From contig NZ_BMVG01000021.1 in the NCBI RefSeq assembly GCF_014650595.1, forward strand, positions 1-64,000: a DNA stretch of 64,000 bases, in the 5' to 3' direction. The DNA comes from Streptomyces alanosinicus. GTDB lineage: Bacteria > Actinomycetota > Actinomycetes > Streptomycetales > Streptomycetaceae. The translations under genes and the position numbers were made by a program. The notes under the pieces were generated by a model. That model was not told the DNA's origin. It saw only the letters and a program-made list of their open reading frames with translations, and ran no database searches. Of the stretch, positions 42,848-51,650 are shown in pieces. Numbering within the stretch: position 1 is the stretch's first letter; each line of letters begins with the position of its first letter.

Positions 42848-43189
42848 ATGAAGAAGAGCGTCTTGACCCGCTACCGGGTGATGGCCTATGTCACGGCCGT
42901 GCTGCTGATCGCACTGACCATCGGCGTGATCGGGAAGCGCCTGCTGCACATGGATGGATTCGACAGTTTCGTGACAGGTGTCGGTATCGCCCACGGCTGG
43001 CTGTACGTCATCTATCTGGTCTTCGCCTTCGACCTGGGCAACAAGGCGAAGATGCCGCTGGGCCGCCTTCTGTGGATGCTGCTCGCCGGCACCATCCCCA
43101 CCGCCGCCTTCTTCGTCGAGCGCCGGGTGACGCGCGAGGTCCAGCCGCTCATCGCCGAGGAACCCGCACCCAAGCCGGCCGCGGTCTGA
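42848..43189 (+). CDS. DUF3817 small membrane protein
   Basis: A protein of 113 residues with three membrane helices (VMAYVTAVLLIALTIGVIG, GVGIAHGWLYVIYLVFAFDL and LLWMLLAGTIPTAAFFV) and the DUF3817 features HGWLYVIYL and PTAAFFVERRV. The function is unknown. ATG 42848 lies 7 nt after TACGCT (42835-42840) and has no ribosome site, so the transcript is probably leaderless. A second DUF3817 gene lies at 44773-45117. Confidence 0.85.
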   Translation: MKKSVLTRYRVMAYVTAVLLIALTIGVIGKRLLHMDGFDSFVTGVGIAHGWLYVIYLVFAFDLGNKAKMPLGRLLWMLLAGTIPTAAFFVERRVTREVQPLIAEEPAPKPAAV

Positions 43190-43222
43190 TACCGGCGCGG
43201 CCACAGCCGCGCCGACGGGAAC

Positions 43223-43699
43223 TCACTTCGTGATGAAGTGGCACTGCGTCGCGCGAAGCCTGCCATTCACATAGAACCTCGCACACGCCTTGCCGTAGTG
43301 GGGCAGCGTCCGCGCACCGGCCCTGCGCAGCGGGTCACCCTTGCACTCCGTGTGGGTCACGCCGCGCGAGGTCTTGTAGATCCTGTTCTCGGTGTCCGCG
43401 TAGCCGAAGTCGATCCTCCAGTTGCAGAACTTGGAAAAGGTGACGGCAAGCCCGAAGCAGTCGACACCCGCAAGCTCGGAGCTGATGCGTTTGCCCGAGC
43501 CTTCGATGCTGTGCGTGAGGAAGCAGCCCACGGGCACCTTCACGCCCGCGCCGTGCAGGTCGTAGCTGAAACTCCCGATGACCGCCGTCCCCGTCGCGCC
43601 CGCGTAGGCCGGACCCGACGACACAAGCGAGCCAGCGGCACCAAGTGCCAGCACGCTCGCGACGGTCAGTGCCTTGCGAACCACTGTTGCGACGCCCAC
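43223..43699 (-). CDS. Secreted hypothetical protein
   Basis: A protein of 158 residues with a Sec signal peptide (VVRKALTVASVLALGAAGSLVSSGPAYA, seen as ALTVASVLALGAAGSLV, cleaved near AYA-GA). The mature domain has five or six cysteines (including VGCFLTHSIEG, AGVDCFGLAVTFSKFCNW, HTECKGDPLRR, GKACARFY and TQCHFITK) that could form disulfides, giving a small compact extracellular protein. I do not recognise the family. GTG 43699 has GGGAG about 6 nt upstream, so I prefer it to the longer frame. Neighbours give no clue to its role. Confidence 0.72.
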   Translation of the reverse strand: MGVATVVRKALTVASVLALGAAGSLVSSGPAYAGATGTAVIGSFSYDLHGAGVKVPVGCFLTHSIEGSGKRISSELAGVDCFGLAVTFSKFCNWRIDFGYADTENRIYKTSRGVTHTECKGDPLRRAGARTLPHYGKACARFYVNGRLRATQCHFITK

Positions 43700-43865
43700 T
43701 ACTGCTCCCTGTCCTGAGGATGAGACCCGAGGACGAACCGGTTTCCGATCATCCGATTCGTCCCCCAAAGGATCTCAAGGTCATCCTCCAGGGTGAGCGT
43801 TTCTGCAGCTCAGCGAGGTGAAATCCACTGTTGAGGAGTACAGGCCACGCGACGGCTGACGTTCG

Positions 43866-44375
43866 TCAGTCCTCGTCGAAATCATGTGCCGCGACCCGTA
43901 GGGGGCGGAGCATGGCGAAGATCTCGGCGCATTCCTCCGCGTCGTACACACCGAGTCCGAAATCCATGGCCATGAGGTCGCGGGTGGCGGCGTCGACCAC
44001 CTCGCGGCCCCTGTCGGTGATGACGGCGAGCGTGCCGCGCCCGTCGTTGGGGTTGGGGCGTTTGGCGACCAGCCCCGACGTCACCAGGCGGTCCACGGTG
44101 TTCGTCACGGACGTGGGATGCACCATGAGCCGCTCACCGATCTTGGACATGGGCAGCTCGCCGGCCTTGGAGAAGGTGAGCAGCACCAGTGCCTCGTAGC
44201 GTGCGAACGTCAGTCCGTACGGCTTGACCACCGCGTCCACCTCGGCGAGCAGGATCTGCTGGGCCCGCATGATCGAGGTGATCGCGGCCATGGACGGCAC
44301 GTTTCCCCAGCGCTGCTTCCAGTGCTCGTCGGCACGGGCGATGGGGTCGAAGGGGAGACTGAGTGGCTTCGGCAC
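43866..44375 (-). CDS. MarR-family transcriptional regulator
   Basis: A protein of 169 residues with a winged helix: LTFARYEALVLLTFSKAGELPMSKIG, seen as ARYEALVLLTFSKAGELP, then HPTSVTNTVDRLVTSGLVAK and the wing RPNPNDGRGTLAVITDRG. GTG 44375 follows TAGGGT by 7-8 nt without a ribosome site, so it is probably leaderless. It precedes nothing obvious on its strand; possible targets include itself or the neighbouring thiamine-binding/DUF3817 pair. Confidence 0.87.
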   Translation of the reverse strand: MPKPLSLPFDPIARADEHWKQRWGNVPSMAAITSIMRAQQILLAEVDAVVKPYGLTFARYEALVLLTFSKAGELPMSKIGERLMVHPTSVTNTVDRLVTSGLVAKRPNPNDGRGTLAVITDRGREVVDAATRDLMAMDFGLGVYDAEECAEIFAMLRPLRVAAHDFDED

Positions 44376-44482
44376 GTCATGAGACCCTACCGGCCGGTCA
44401 TATTCCGGGCAGCCCCCGTCTCGGCTTTCGGTCCAGCGCGGACCTGACAAGCGGCAGGCGCGTCGGCCGTGACCGGCGGAGC

Positions 44483-44776
44483 CTACTGCGCGAGATGCCG
44501 CTCCACCGTCTCGACCTTCGACGTCAGCCCGTCGGTCACGCTGGGGCGGATGTCGGCCTTGAGGACGAGGGAGACCCGCGGCGCCCGCTCCTCCACCGCG
44601 GCGACGGCACGCCTGACGGCGTCCATGACCTCGTCCCACTCACCCTCGACGGACGTGAACATCGCGTCGGTCCGGTTGGGCAGGCCCGACTCGCGCACCA
44701 CGCGGACGGCGTCGGCGACGTACTCCCCCACGTCCTCGCCGACGCCGAGCGGCGTCACGGAGAAGGCGACGATCAT
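44483..44776 (-). CDS. MTH1187-family thiamine-binding protein
   Basis: A protein of 97 residues of the DUF77/MTH1187 family, which forms ferredoxin-like tetramers that bind thiamine or related ligands. It starts MIVAFSVTPLGVGEDVGEYV and has GLPNRTDAMFTSVEGEWDEV, seen as NRTDAMFTSVEGEWDEVM, and PRVSLVLKADIRPS. Its start codon overlaps the stop of the DUF3817 gene as ATGA, so the pair is translationally coupled. A role in thiamine salvage is inferred from the family only. Confidence 0.85.
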   Translation of the reverse strand: MIVAFSVTPLGVGEDVGEYVADAVRVVRESGLPNRTDAMFTSVEGEWDEVMDAVRRAVAAVEERAPRVSLVLKADIRPSVTDGLTSKVETVERHLAQ

Positions 44777-45117
44777 GCGTTGACGACTCCTTCCTTGCGG
44801 GCGCGGGCCGCGATGACCGCGTTCTCGGCCTCACGGCGCAGCTTGCGCTCCGCGAAGAAACCGCCGGTGGGCAGCACCGAGAGGACGAAGTAGAGGGCGG
44901 CGGTCTTCAGCGGCCACTTGGTGCGGTTCCAGGCATCCGCCCAGAAGATCACGTACAGGACGAACAGGACGCCATGGACCGCGCCCATGACGGGGACCGC
45001 GTTGAAGTCCGAGGTCCGCTTCAGCACCGAGCAGACGAGCAGGATCAGGAAGGACACGGCCTCCGGGGCCGAGACCAGGCGGAGGCGGCGGAGGGCGGTG
45101 GCGGTCTTGATGTCCAC
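44773..45117 (-). CDS. DUF3817 small membrane protein (second copy)
   Basis: A protein of 114 residues with three membrane helices and the DUF3817 signatures APEAVSFLILLVCSVLKR, VMGAVHGVLFVLYVIFWADA and VLPTGGFFAERKL. It is a paralogue of the protein at 42848-43189, but clearly diverged. It is the first gene of the pair with the thiamine-binding protein gene and divergent from the AIM24 operon. The function is unknown. Confidence 0.87.
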   Translation of the reverse strand: MDIKTATALRRLRLVSAPEAVSFLILLVCSVLKRTSDFNAVPVMGAVHGVLFVLYVIFWADAWNRTKWPLKTAALYFVLSVLPTGGFFAERKLRREAENAVIAARARKEGVVNA

Positions 45118-45264
45118 GGGTCACCTTAGGGGGAGTCTTATTTGTGAACCAACGCACAAGCGTTCACCCATTGTGGCAAACGACGCCCGTAGGGGTGCGC
45201 TCAGGGTCGGTATCCACCCGGGGGGCCTGTTCCGTGCACCCGTGGCACGGCTAACTTTCGCTGC

Positions 45265-45903
45265 GTGGCGATGTTCCGACTGCAAGGCAGCAAGGTGCTC
45301 GCCGTCGACATGACCGGTGATGCCGTGAAAGCGAAGAACGGCTCGATGGTCGCGTACGACGGGCAGATGAGCTTCAAGAAGCTCACCGGTGGGGGTGAAG
45401 GGCTGCGCGGGATGGTGACCCGGCGGCTCACCGGTGAGCAGATGACAGTGATGGAGGTGAAGGGCCACGGCACATGCTGGTTCGCCGACCGGGCATCGGA
45501 GATCAACCTGGTCGGCCTCCAGGGCGACAAGCTCTTCGTGGAGTCCAGCAATCTGCTCGCGACCGACGCGGGGCTGCGGACGGGCACCACGTTCACCGGG
45601 CTGCGCGGCGCCTCGCAGGGCAACGGACTGTTCACGACGACCGTCGAGGGACACGGACAGGCGGCGATCATGTCCGACGGGCCGGCGGTCGCGCTCCGGG
45701 TCAGCCCGCAGTACCCGCTGATCGTCGACCCGGGCGCCTACATCGCCCACCAGGGCAGTGTCCGCCAGACCTTCCAGTCCGGAGTGACGTACCGCACGTT
45801 CTTCGGCGAGGGCGGCGGCGAGGCCTTCCAGATCCGCTTCGAGGGCGACGGCCTGGTCTACGTCCAGCCGAGCGAGCGGAACACGATCGCGGGGGATCTG
45901 TAG
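45265..45903 (+). CDS. AIM24 family protein (first of three)
   Basis: A protein of 212 residues of the AIM24/TRAP-like beta-helix family, with FRLQGSKVLAVDMTGDAVKA, MSFKKLTGGGEGLRGMVTRR, GQAAIMSDGPAVALRVS and the terminal GEAFQIRFEGDGLVYVQPS. The fold is a repetitive beta barrel; the family function in bacteria is unknown, and the yeast namesake is a mitochondrial inner membrane organiser. GTG 45265 lies 7 nt after TAACTT (45252-45257), so it is probably leaderless. The next AIM24 gene starts 2 bp after its stop. Confidence 0.88.
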   Translation: MAMFRLQGSKVLAVDMTGDAVKAKNGSMVAYDGQMSFKKLTGGGEGLRGMVTRRLTGEQMTVMEVKGHGTCWFADRASEINLVGLQGDKLFVESSNLLATDAGLRTGTTFTGLRGASQGNGLFTTTVEGHGQAAIMSDGPAVALRVSPQYPLIVDPGAYIAHQGSVRQTFQSGVTYRTFFGEGGGEAFQIRFEGDGLVYVQPSERNTIAGDL

Positions 45904-45905
45904 AC

Positions 45906-46556
45906 ATGGCGTTCCGGGAGATCAACTCCAAGATGGTCGAGGCGACGGTGTTCCCCGGCCAGCTGCTGTACAGCCAGCGCGGGGCGATGCTCGCGTACAA
46001 GGGGGACGTGTCCTTCACGCCGAACATCCAGGGCGGCCAGGGCGGGCTGATGTCCATGCTCGGGCGCCGGGTGACCGGTGAGGCGACGCCGCTGATGACC
46101 GTCGAGGGCAGCGGCACGGTCTTCTTCGGGCACGGCGGCCACCACGTCCACGTCATCAACCTCACCGGCGACACCCTCTACGTCGAGGCCGACCGGCTGC
46201 TCGCCTTCGAGGGCACGCTGCGCCAGGGCACGATGTTCATGGGCTCGCAGGGCGGGGTGATGGGCATGGTCCGCGGGCAGGTCACCGGCCAGGGCCTGTT
46301 CACCACCACCCTCCAGGGGCAGGGCTCGGTCGCCGTGATGGCGCACGGCGGCGTCTTCGAGATCCCGATCACCCCCCAGCGCCCGGTCCACGTCGACCCC
46401 CAGGCGTACGTCGCCCATCACGGCGATGTCCGCAACAAACTCTCCGCCGCGCTCGGCTGGCGCGAGATGGTGGGACGCGGCTCCGGCGAGGCCTTCCAGC
46501 TGGAGCTGAGCGGCAGCGGCACGGTGTACGTCCAGGCATCGGAGGAGAAGCTGTGA
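45906..46556 (+). CDS. AIM24 family protein (second of three)
   Basis: A protein of 216 residues, paralogous to the gene before it: MAFREINSKMVEATVFPGQL, SMLGRRVTGEATPLMTVEGS, DTLYVEADRLLAFEGTLRQG and GEAFQLELSGSGTVYVQAS. The N-terminal QLLYSQRGAMLAYKGDVSF corresponds to the conserved GAMLAYxG strand of the family. The start is 2 bp after the previous stop and the third gene overlaps its stop, so all three are probably made in equal amounts and may form a hetero-oligomer. Confidence 0.88.
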   Translation: MAFREINSKMVEATVFPGQLLYSQRGAMLAYKGDVSFTPNIQGGQGGLMSMLGRRVTGEATPLMTVEGSGTVFFGHGGHHVHVINLTGDTLYVEADRLLAFEGTLRQGTMFMGSQGGVMGMVRGQVTGQGLFTTTLQGQGSVAVMAHGGVFEIPITPQRPVHVDPQAYVAHHGDVRNKLSAALGWREMVGRGSGEAFQLELSGSGTVYVQASEEKL

Positions 46557-47368
46557 GCACCTACGGAACTCCGGGCGGCGGACCGGGACCGGTCGTGTAC
46601 GACCCGATGACCCTGCCCGTCGACGACAACGTCAACAAGTACACGTTCTGCGTCGAGCTCAAGAGCGGGCAGTGGTTCCTGCAGAAGGGGAAGATGATCG
46701 CCTACTACGGGGCGATCGAGTTCAACGGCATCGGGCACGGCCAACTCGACCGAATTGTCCGCACGGCATTCCATTCGCCACTGCACGCGAGCGACTGGGT
46801 CGTGGCGACGGGCTCGGGCCGGATGCTCCTCGCCGACCGGGCCTTCGACGTCAACTCCTACGACCTGGACGACGGGAACTTGACCATTCGCGCGGGCAAC
46901 CTGCTCGCTTTTCAGCCAAGTCTCGCGCTCAAGCAGTCGATCGTGCCGGGTTTTCTGACCCTTATCGGAACCGGAAAGTTTGTGGCCGCATCTAACGGTC
47001 CGGTGGTGTTCATGGAACCTCCGATCCGGGTCGACCCGCAGGCGCTCGTCGGGTGGGCCGACTGCCCGTCGCCGTGCCATCACTACGACCATGGTTATCT
47101 GACGGGTGTACTGGGCGGTCTACGTGCGATGACGGGCCTCGGCGGGGCCTCCGGCGAGGAGCACCAGTTCGAGTTCGTGGGCGCCGGGACGGTCCTGCTG
47201 CAGTCCTCGGAGACCCTCATGGGCGAGACGGCGACGGGGGCCGTGCCGTCCGAACCGGGGGTGCCCGGAGGTGGCGGAGCGGCACCGGGTGGACACGGTC
47301 CGCAATCACCGGCAGGACCGCGCCTTCCCGGACAGCTGGGAGACCTCCAGCGTCGCTTCGGGCTGTGA
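46553..47368 (+). CDS. AIM24 family protein (third of three)
   Basis: A protein of 271 residues. The AIM24 core includes NVNKYTFCVELKSGQWFLQK, GKMIAYYGAIEFNGIGHG, NLLAFQPSLALKQSIVPGF and HQFEFVGAGTVLLQSSE. Compared with the two paralogues it has an insertion with CPSPCHHYDHGY, a possible Cys/His metal site, and a Gly/Pro-rich tail of about 40 residues ending PGQLGDLQRRFGL. GTG 46553 overlaps the previous stop (GTGA). Its base composition dips locally, with TTT, ATT and TCT codons around 46740-47000. Confidence 0.87.
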   Translation: MSTYGTPGGGPGPVVYDPMTLPVDDNVNKYTFCVELKSGQWFLQKGKMIAYYGAIEFNGIGHGQLDRIVRTAFHSPLHASDWVVATGSGRMLLADRAFDVNSYDLDDGNLTIRAGNLLAFQPSLALKQSIVPGFLTLIGTGKFVAASNGPVVFMEPPIRVDPQALVGWADCPSPCHHYDHGYLTGVLGGLRAMTGLGGASGEEHQFEFVGAGTVLLQSSETLMGETATGAVPSEPGVPGGGGAAPGGHGPQSPAGPRLPGQLGDLQRRFGL

Positions 47369-47460
47369 GCGGTAGTCTGCGGAGTGTGACGTCGAACGCG
47401 TGCGCACTGTCACACCATCCAGAGTAGTTCGTCATTCAACTTCTTAGGTAGACTTCATTC

Positions 47461-47937
47461 ATGGAGACCGAGACGGCCACGCACTGGCTGACCGATGCGG
47501 AACAGTGCGCCTGGCGCACCCACCTGGAGGTCAACAGGCTGTTGACGTACCAGCTGGAGAAGGATCTGCAGCCGTTCGGCCTGACTATGAACGACTACGA
47601 GATCCTCGTTAACTTGTCCGAGTCGGACGACGTACGCATGCGGATGAGTGATCTCGCCTCCGCGACCCTCCAGTCCAAGAGCCGGCTGTCGCACCAGATC
47701 ACCCGGATGGAGAACGCGAATCTGGTGCGCCGCGAGAACTGCGAGTCCGACCGGCGGGGGCTGTTCGCCGTACTGACCGAGCACGGCATGGACACGATGA
47801 AGAAGGTGGCGCCACATCATGTCGCCTCCGTGCGACGGCACTTCATCGATCTGCTGTCGCCGGAGGCGCTGACGGAGCTGGACAAGGCCCTCAAGCCGAT
47901 CGCCGAGCACCTCAGGGGACAGCGGGGCCGCCCCTAG
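47461..47937 (+). CDS. MarR-family transcriptional regulator
   Basis: A protein of 158 residues with a winged helix typical of MarR: HLEVNRLLTYQLEKDLQPFG, MRMSDLASATLQSKSRLSHQ, ITRMENANLVRRENCESDRR and LFAVLTEHGMDTMKK. One cysteine (ENCESD) sits in the wing and could make it redox-sensitive; this is inference. ATG 47461 lies 6 nt after TAGACT (47449-47454) in a locally AT-rich stretch, without a ribosome site, so a leaderless mRNA is likely. It converges with the MFS transporter gene. Confidence 0.9.
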   Translation: METETATHWLTDAEQCAWRTHLEVNRLLTYQLEKDLQPFGLTMNDYEILVNLSESDDVRMRMSDLASATLQSKSRLSHQITRMENANLVRRENCESDRRGLFAVLTEHGMDTMKKVAPHHVASVRRHFIDLLSPEALTELDKALKPIAEHLRGQRGRP

Positions 47938-48001
47938 GCTCGCAGCGGTCTGCGCTGCGGCTGCCGTCGGGGGCCACCCGACCGACGGCAGCCGCGATGC
48001 C

Positions 48002-49249
48002 CTAGCGGTGTGCGACTGTGCTCACGGCAGGCTCCGCCGTGTGGGTGCGACCGGCCGGTTCGGTCCGCCTGTCGCGGCGGCGGCACGACGCCACCGCGGG
48101 CAGCGCGGCCGCCGCGCCCGCCAACAGGAAGCACACCCCCAGCGGCATCCGCCCGATGAGCACCCCGGTCACCATCACGCCGGCCGAGCTCCCGGCGTTG
48201 ACCCCCGTGTTCACCCAGGCCCCGGCCTGCGTGCCCGAGCCTTCGGCCGCCGTCTCCGCGGCCAGCAGATACGCCGTCGTCAGAGCGGGCGCGATGAACG
48301 CTCCGGCGCAGGCCATCGCCGCCGTGAGGGTCCATATGCCGGGAGCCAGGCCGGCCACCGCGATCACCAGCCCCAAGCCCACGGCGAACCCGGACAGCCG
48401 TACGCGGGCCGGCGCACGCCACCGCACCGCCCCGTTGACCAGTCCGCCCACCGCGCTGCCCGCCGAGAGCGCGCCCAGGACCCAGGGGACGAGGCCGGGG
48501 TCGTAGGAGTGCCGGGTGACGAAGGCCATCGCCAGCAGGTCCACCCCGCTGAGGGCCAGTCCGACGCCGACGGCCACGGCGACGGCGGGCATCAGGCCGG
48601 ACAGTCCGCCGGGCTTCTGCCGCGACTGCGGGGGACGCGGGCCGGGCAGCGCCGGGGACGAGACGAAGACGCTCGTACCGCCGGTGACCAGCAGCGCGCT
48701 CAGCAGGATCCCGGACGCCGGCGGGGCGAAGCCCATCAGCGCGCCGACCAGGGCCGGGCCGGAGACATACAGCAGTTCCTCGGCAACACCGTCCAGGCTG
48801 TAGGCACGCTGCAGCAGACCGCGGTCGGCGACGAGTTCGGACCACAGGGCACGCATCGTCGGACCCAGTGGAGGCGCACAGGCGCCCGCGAGGGCAGCCG
48901 CGGCACCCATGGCCACCGGTGACGCCCCGGGGCGCCAGGTCAGGGCGGCCAGCAGGCAGAGCAGGGCGCCGTAGAGGCCCGCCATGGGCAGCAGGGCGCG
49001 GCGCGGGCCGTGGCGGTCGATCAGGGCGGCCCGGAACGGCATCAGGAAGACCGTCGCCGCGCCGAACAGCGCCATGATCGCACCGGAGACGGCGTAGGAC
49101 CCGGTGGCCCGGGTGACGGACAGCAGCGCCGAGAGCGACACCGTGCCGTAGGACAGGCGGGCCGTCAGGGCGGAGGCGAAGGCGCGGCGCGCGTGCGGGA
49201 CGCGCAGCACGGCGGCGTACGAGGGCCGCGCGGGGGCATGCGTGGACAT
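48002..49249 (-). CDS. MFS transporter, 12 TM
   Basis: A transporter of 415 residues with about 12 membrane helices. Between helices 2 and 3 lies the family loop FRAALIDRHGPRRALLPMAG. Other segments are SVTRATGSYAVSGAIMALFG, GLALSGVDLLAMAFVTRHS and a short cytoplasmic tail rich in Arg. The closest relatives in my recollection are Streptomyces MFS proteins of unknown substrate. The ATG at 49249 has no clear ribosome site but starts the usual family N-terminus. It is convergent with the MarR gene at 47461, which could be its regulator. Confidence 0.87.
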   Translation of the reverse strand: MSTHAPARPSYAAVLRVPHARRAFASALTARLSYGTVSLSALLSVTRATGSYAVSGAIMALFGAATVFLMPFRAALIDRHGPRRALLPMAGLYGALLCLLAALTWRPGASPVAMGAAAALAGACAPPLGPTMRALWSELVADRGLLQRAYSLDGVAEELLYVSGPALVGALMGFAPPASGILLSALLVTGGTSVFVSSPALPGPRPPQSRQKPGGLSGLMPAVAVAVGVGLALSGVDLLAMAFVTRHSYDPGLVPWVLGALSAGSAVGGLVNGAVRWRAPARVRLSGFAVGLGLVIAVAGLAPGIWTLTAAMACAGAFIAPALTTAYLLAAETAAEGSGTQAGAWVNTGVNAGSSAGVMVTGVLIGRMPLGVCFLLAGAAAALPAVASCRRRDRRTEPAGRTHTAEPAVSTVAHR

Positions 49250-49397
49250 GCTGATGTTCCTCTGCGGGAGGCGGGAGACAGGGACACCGAAGGTCCGCGA
49301 GGGCCTGGTCGGCGGCCCCGCGGTCCGGTGTGCGCTCTACGCCAAGGTGAGGAACATGTGTGTCAATCTAGCAGCCGGGCAGGCCGGTTGGGGGAAC

Positions 49398-50354
49398 TCA
49401 GCTCTGCGTCAGGCCCGCCACCAGTTCGTCCGCCGCGCGGTAGGGGTCCAGTTCGCCCGCGACGATGCGTTCGGCGAGCGCGCCGAGGCGGCGGTCGCCG
49501 TGCAGGTCGCCGATGCGCTCGCGCAGCGAGGTCACGGCGATGGCCTCCGTCTCTCGGGCCGCGCGGGCCCTGCGGCGCTCGGCGAGCACACCGTGCTCTT
49601 CCATCCACGCGCGATGCTTCTCCAGGGCCTCCACGACCTCGTCGATGCCCTCGGCACGGGCCGCGACCGTCTTCACGATCGGCGGACGCCAGTCGCCGGG
49701 ACCGCGGGACTCGCCGAGGCCCAGCATGTGGTTCAGCTCGCGGGCCGTGGCGTCGGCACCGTCCCGGTCGGCCTTGTTGACGACGTACACATCGCCGATC
49801 TCCAGGATGCCCGCCTTCGCCGCCTGGATGCCGTCGCCCATGCCCGGGGCGAGCAGCACCACGCTGGTGTCCGCCTGCGAGGCGATCTCGACCTCCGACT
49901 GGCCGACGCCGACCGTCTCGACCAGGATCACGTCGCAGCCGGCCGCGTCCAGGACGCGGATCGCCTGGGGCGCCGACCAGGCGAGGCCGCCGAGATGGCC
50001 GCGGGTGGCCATGGAGCGGATGTAGACACCGGGGTCGGAGGCGTGCTCGGACATCCGGACGCGGTCGCCGAGCAGGGCGCCGCCGGAGAACGGGGAGGAC
50101 GGGTCGACGGCCAGGACGCCGACCCGCTTTCCCTGTTTGCGATAGGCACTCACCAGCGCCGAGGTCGATGTCGACTTGCCGACTCCCGGGGACCCGGTCA
50201 GGCCCACCACATACGCCTTGCCGGTCAGTGGCGCCAGCGCCGCCATGACCTCCCTGAGCTGCGGGGACGCCCCCTCCACCAGGGAGATCAGCCGGGCCAC
50301 GGCGCGCGGCCGGCCGTCCCTGGCCCCGGCCACCAGAGAGGAGACGTCCTGCAT
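49398..50354 (-). CDS. meaB: Methylmalonyl-CoA mutase-associated GTPase MeaB
   Basis: A GTPase of 318 residues in the G3E/ArgK group that loads and protects adenosylcobalamin-dependent acyl-CoA mutases. Motifs are GLTGSPGVGKSTSTSAL (P-loop), VLAVDPSSPFSGGALLGDR, VETVGVGQSEVEIA (switch II) and YVVNKADRDGAD (NKxD base specificity). The last part is the helical dimerisation arm. ATG 50354 has GGAG 7 nt upstream; a TTG one codon earlier is less likely. It follows the thiolase gene on the same strand across a 96-bp gap that contains tandem repeats. It may serve IcmA, encoded 7 kb away, or methylmalonyl-CoA mutase. Confidence 0.94.
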   Translation of the reverse strand: MQDVSSLVAGARDGRPRAVARLISLVEGASPQLREVMAALAPLTGKAYVVGLTGSPGVGKSTSTSALVSAYRKQGKRVGVLAVDPSSPFSGGALLGDRVRMSEHASDPGVYIRSMATRGHLGGLAWSAPQAIRVLDAAGCDVILVETVGVGQSEVEIASQADTSVVLLAPGMGDGIQAAKAGILEIGDVYVVNKADRDGADATARELNHMLGLGESRGPGDWRPPIVKTVAARAEGIDEVVEALEKHRAWMEEHGVLAERRRARAARETEAIAVTSLRERIGDLHGDRRLGALAERIVAGELDPYRAADELVAGLTQS

Positions 50355-50370
50355 CAAACAGCTCCGTTCA

Positions 50371-50459
50371 CTTCAGCGACGAACCTTCAGCGACATACAG
50401 CGAGAACTCAGGCCTTGGATACAGCGGGAACTCAGGCCTTGGGGGGGGACTCAGGCCTT
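50371..50459. repeat. Tandem repeats spanning the thiolase stop codon
   Basis: A 24-bp unit of the form TACAGCGRGAACTCAGG plus CCTTGG(A/G) occurs at 50396-50419 and 50420-50443. A third copy of ACTCAGGCCTT at 50449-50459 contains the thiolase stop codon (TCA at 50451-50453 on this strand). Just beyond, CTTCAGCGAC is repeated at 50371-50380 and 50385-50394. A run of eight G lies between the second and third copies. Confidence 0.8.
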
Positions 50460-51650
50460 CGGCACGCGCACGATGAGCGCGTCGCCCTGGCCGCCGCCAC
50501 CGCACAGCGCGGCCGCGCCGACCCCGCCGCCGCGGCGCTTGAGTTCGAGCGCCAGGTGGAGCACGAGACGCGCACCGGACATGCCGATCGGGTGACCCAG
50601 CGCGATGGCGCCGCCGTTGACGTTCACCTTTTCCGTGGACACGCCGAGGTCCTTCATTGACTGCACGGCGACCGCGGCGAAGGCCTCGTTGATCTCGATG
50701 AGGTCGAGGTCGGAGACCTCCAGGCCGTCCTTCTTCAGGGCGTGCAGTATGGCGTTGGACGGCTGGGACTGCAGCGAGTTGTCCGGGCCGGCCACATTGC
50801 CGTGCGCGCCGATCTCGGCGAGCCAGGTCAGGCCCAGCTCCTCGGCCTTGGCCTTGCTCATCACGACCACGGCGGCGGCGCCGTCGGAGATCTGCGAGGC
50901 CGACCCGGCGGTGATCGTGCCGTCCTTGGCGAAGGCCGGGCGCAGCTTGCCGAGAGACTCGGCGGTGGTGTCGCCGCGGATGCCCTCGTCCTTGCTGAAC
51001 AGCACCGGGTCGCCCTTGCGCTGCGGGATCTCCACCGGGGTGATCTCGGCCTCGAACAGGCCGTTCTTCTGCGCGGCGGCGGCCCGCTGGTGCGACAGGG
51101 CGGCGATCTCGTCCTGCTCGGGGCGCCGGATCCCGAGGCGGGTGTTGTGCTTCTCCGTCGACTCGCCCATGGCGATGCCCTCGAAGGAGTCGGTCAGGCC
51201 GTCGTGGGCCATCGCGTCGAGCATCTCGATCGCGCCGTACTTGAAGCCCTCGCGGGACTTCGGCAGCAGGTGCGGGGCGTTGGTCATGGACTCCTGGCCG
51301 CCCGCCACGACGATGTCGAACTCACCGGCGCGGATCAGCTGGTCGGCCAGGGCGATGGCGTCGAGGCCGGAGAGACACACCTTGTTGACGGTGAGCGCCG
51401 GGACGTTCATCGGGATGCCGGCCTTGACCGCCGCCTGGCGGGCCGGGATCTGGCCGGCGCCGGCCTGGAGCACCTGGCCCATGATCACGTACTGCACCTG
51501 GTCGCCGCCGATCCCCGCACGGTCGAGGGCGGCCTTGATCGCGAAGCCGCCGAGGTCGGCGCCGGAGAAGGACTTGAGGGAGCCAAGAAGTCGTCCCATG
51601 GGCGTACGCGCACCCGCGACGATCACCGAGCTGGTCGTTCCAGAAGGCAT
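50451..51650 (-). CDS. Acetyl-CoA C-acetyltransferase (thiolase)
   Basis: A protein of 399 residues of the type II biosynthetic thiolase family, which condenses or cleaves acetoacetyl-CoA. The acylated Cys lies in NKVCLSGLDAIALAD, the catalytic His in NGGAIALGHPIGMSGAR and the second Cys in AALCGGGGQGDALIV. The start MPSGTTSSVIVAGARTPMGR follows AAGGGG at 10 nt; the longer frame upstream is not coding. It precedes meaB on the same strand and is divergent from the epimerase gene. With these neighbours it fits C4 to C5 acyl-CoA metabolism. Confidence 0.94.
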   Translation of the reverse strand: MPSGTTSSVIVAGARTPMGRLLGSLKSFSGADLGGFAIKAALDRAGIGGDQVQYVIMGQVLQAGAGQIPARQAAVKAGIPMNVPALTVNKVCLSGLDAIALADQLIRAGEFDIVVAGGQESMTNAPHLLPKSREGFKYGAIEMLDAMAHDGLTDSFEGIAMGESTEKHNTRLGIRRPEQDEIAALSHQRAAAAQKNGLFEAEITPVEIPQRKGDPVLFSKDEGIRGDTTAESLGKLRPAFAKDGTITAGSASQISDGAAAVVVMSKAKAEELGLTWLAEIGAHGNVAGPDNSLQSQPSNAILHALKKDGLEVSDLDLIEINEAFAAVAVQSMKDLGVSTEKVNVNGGAIALGHPIGMSGARLVLHLALELKRRGGGVGAAALCGGGGQGDALIVRVPKA

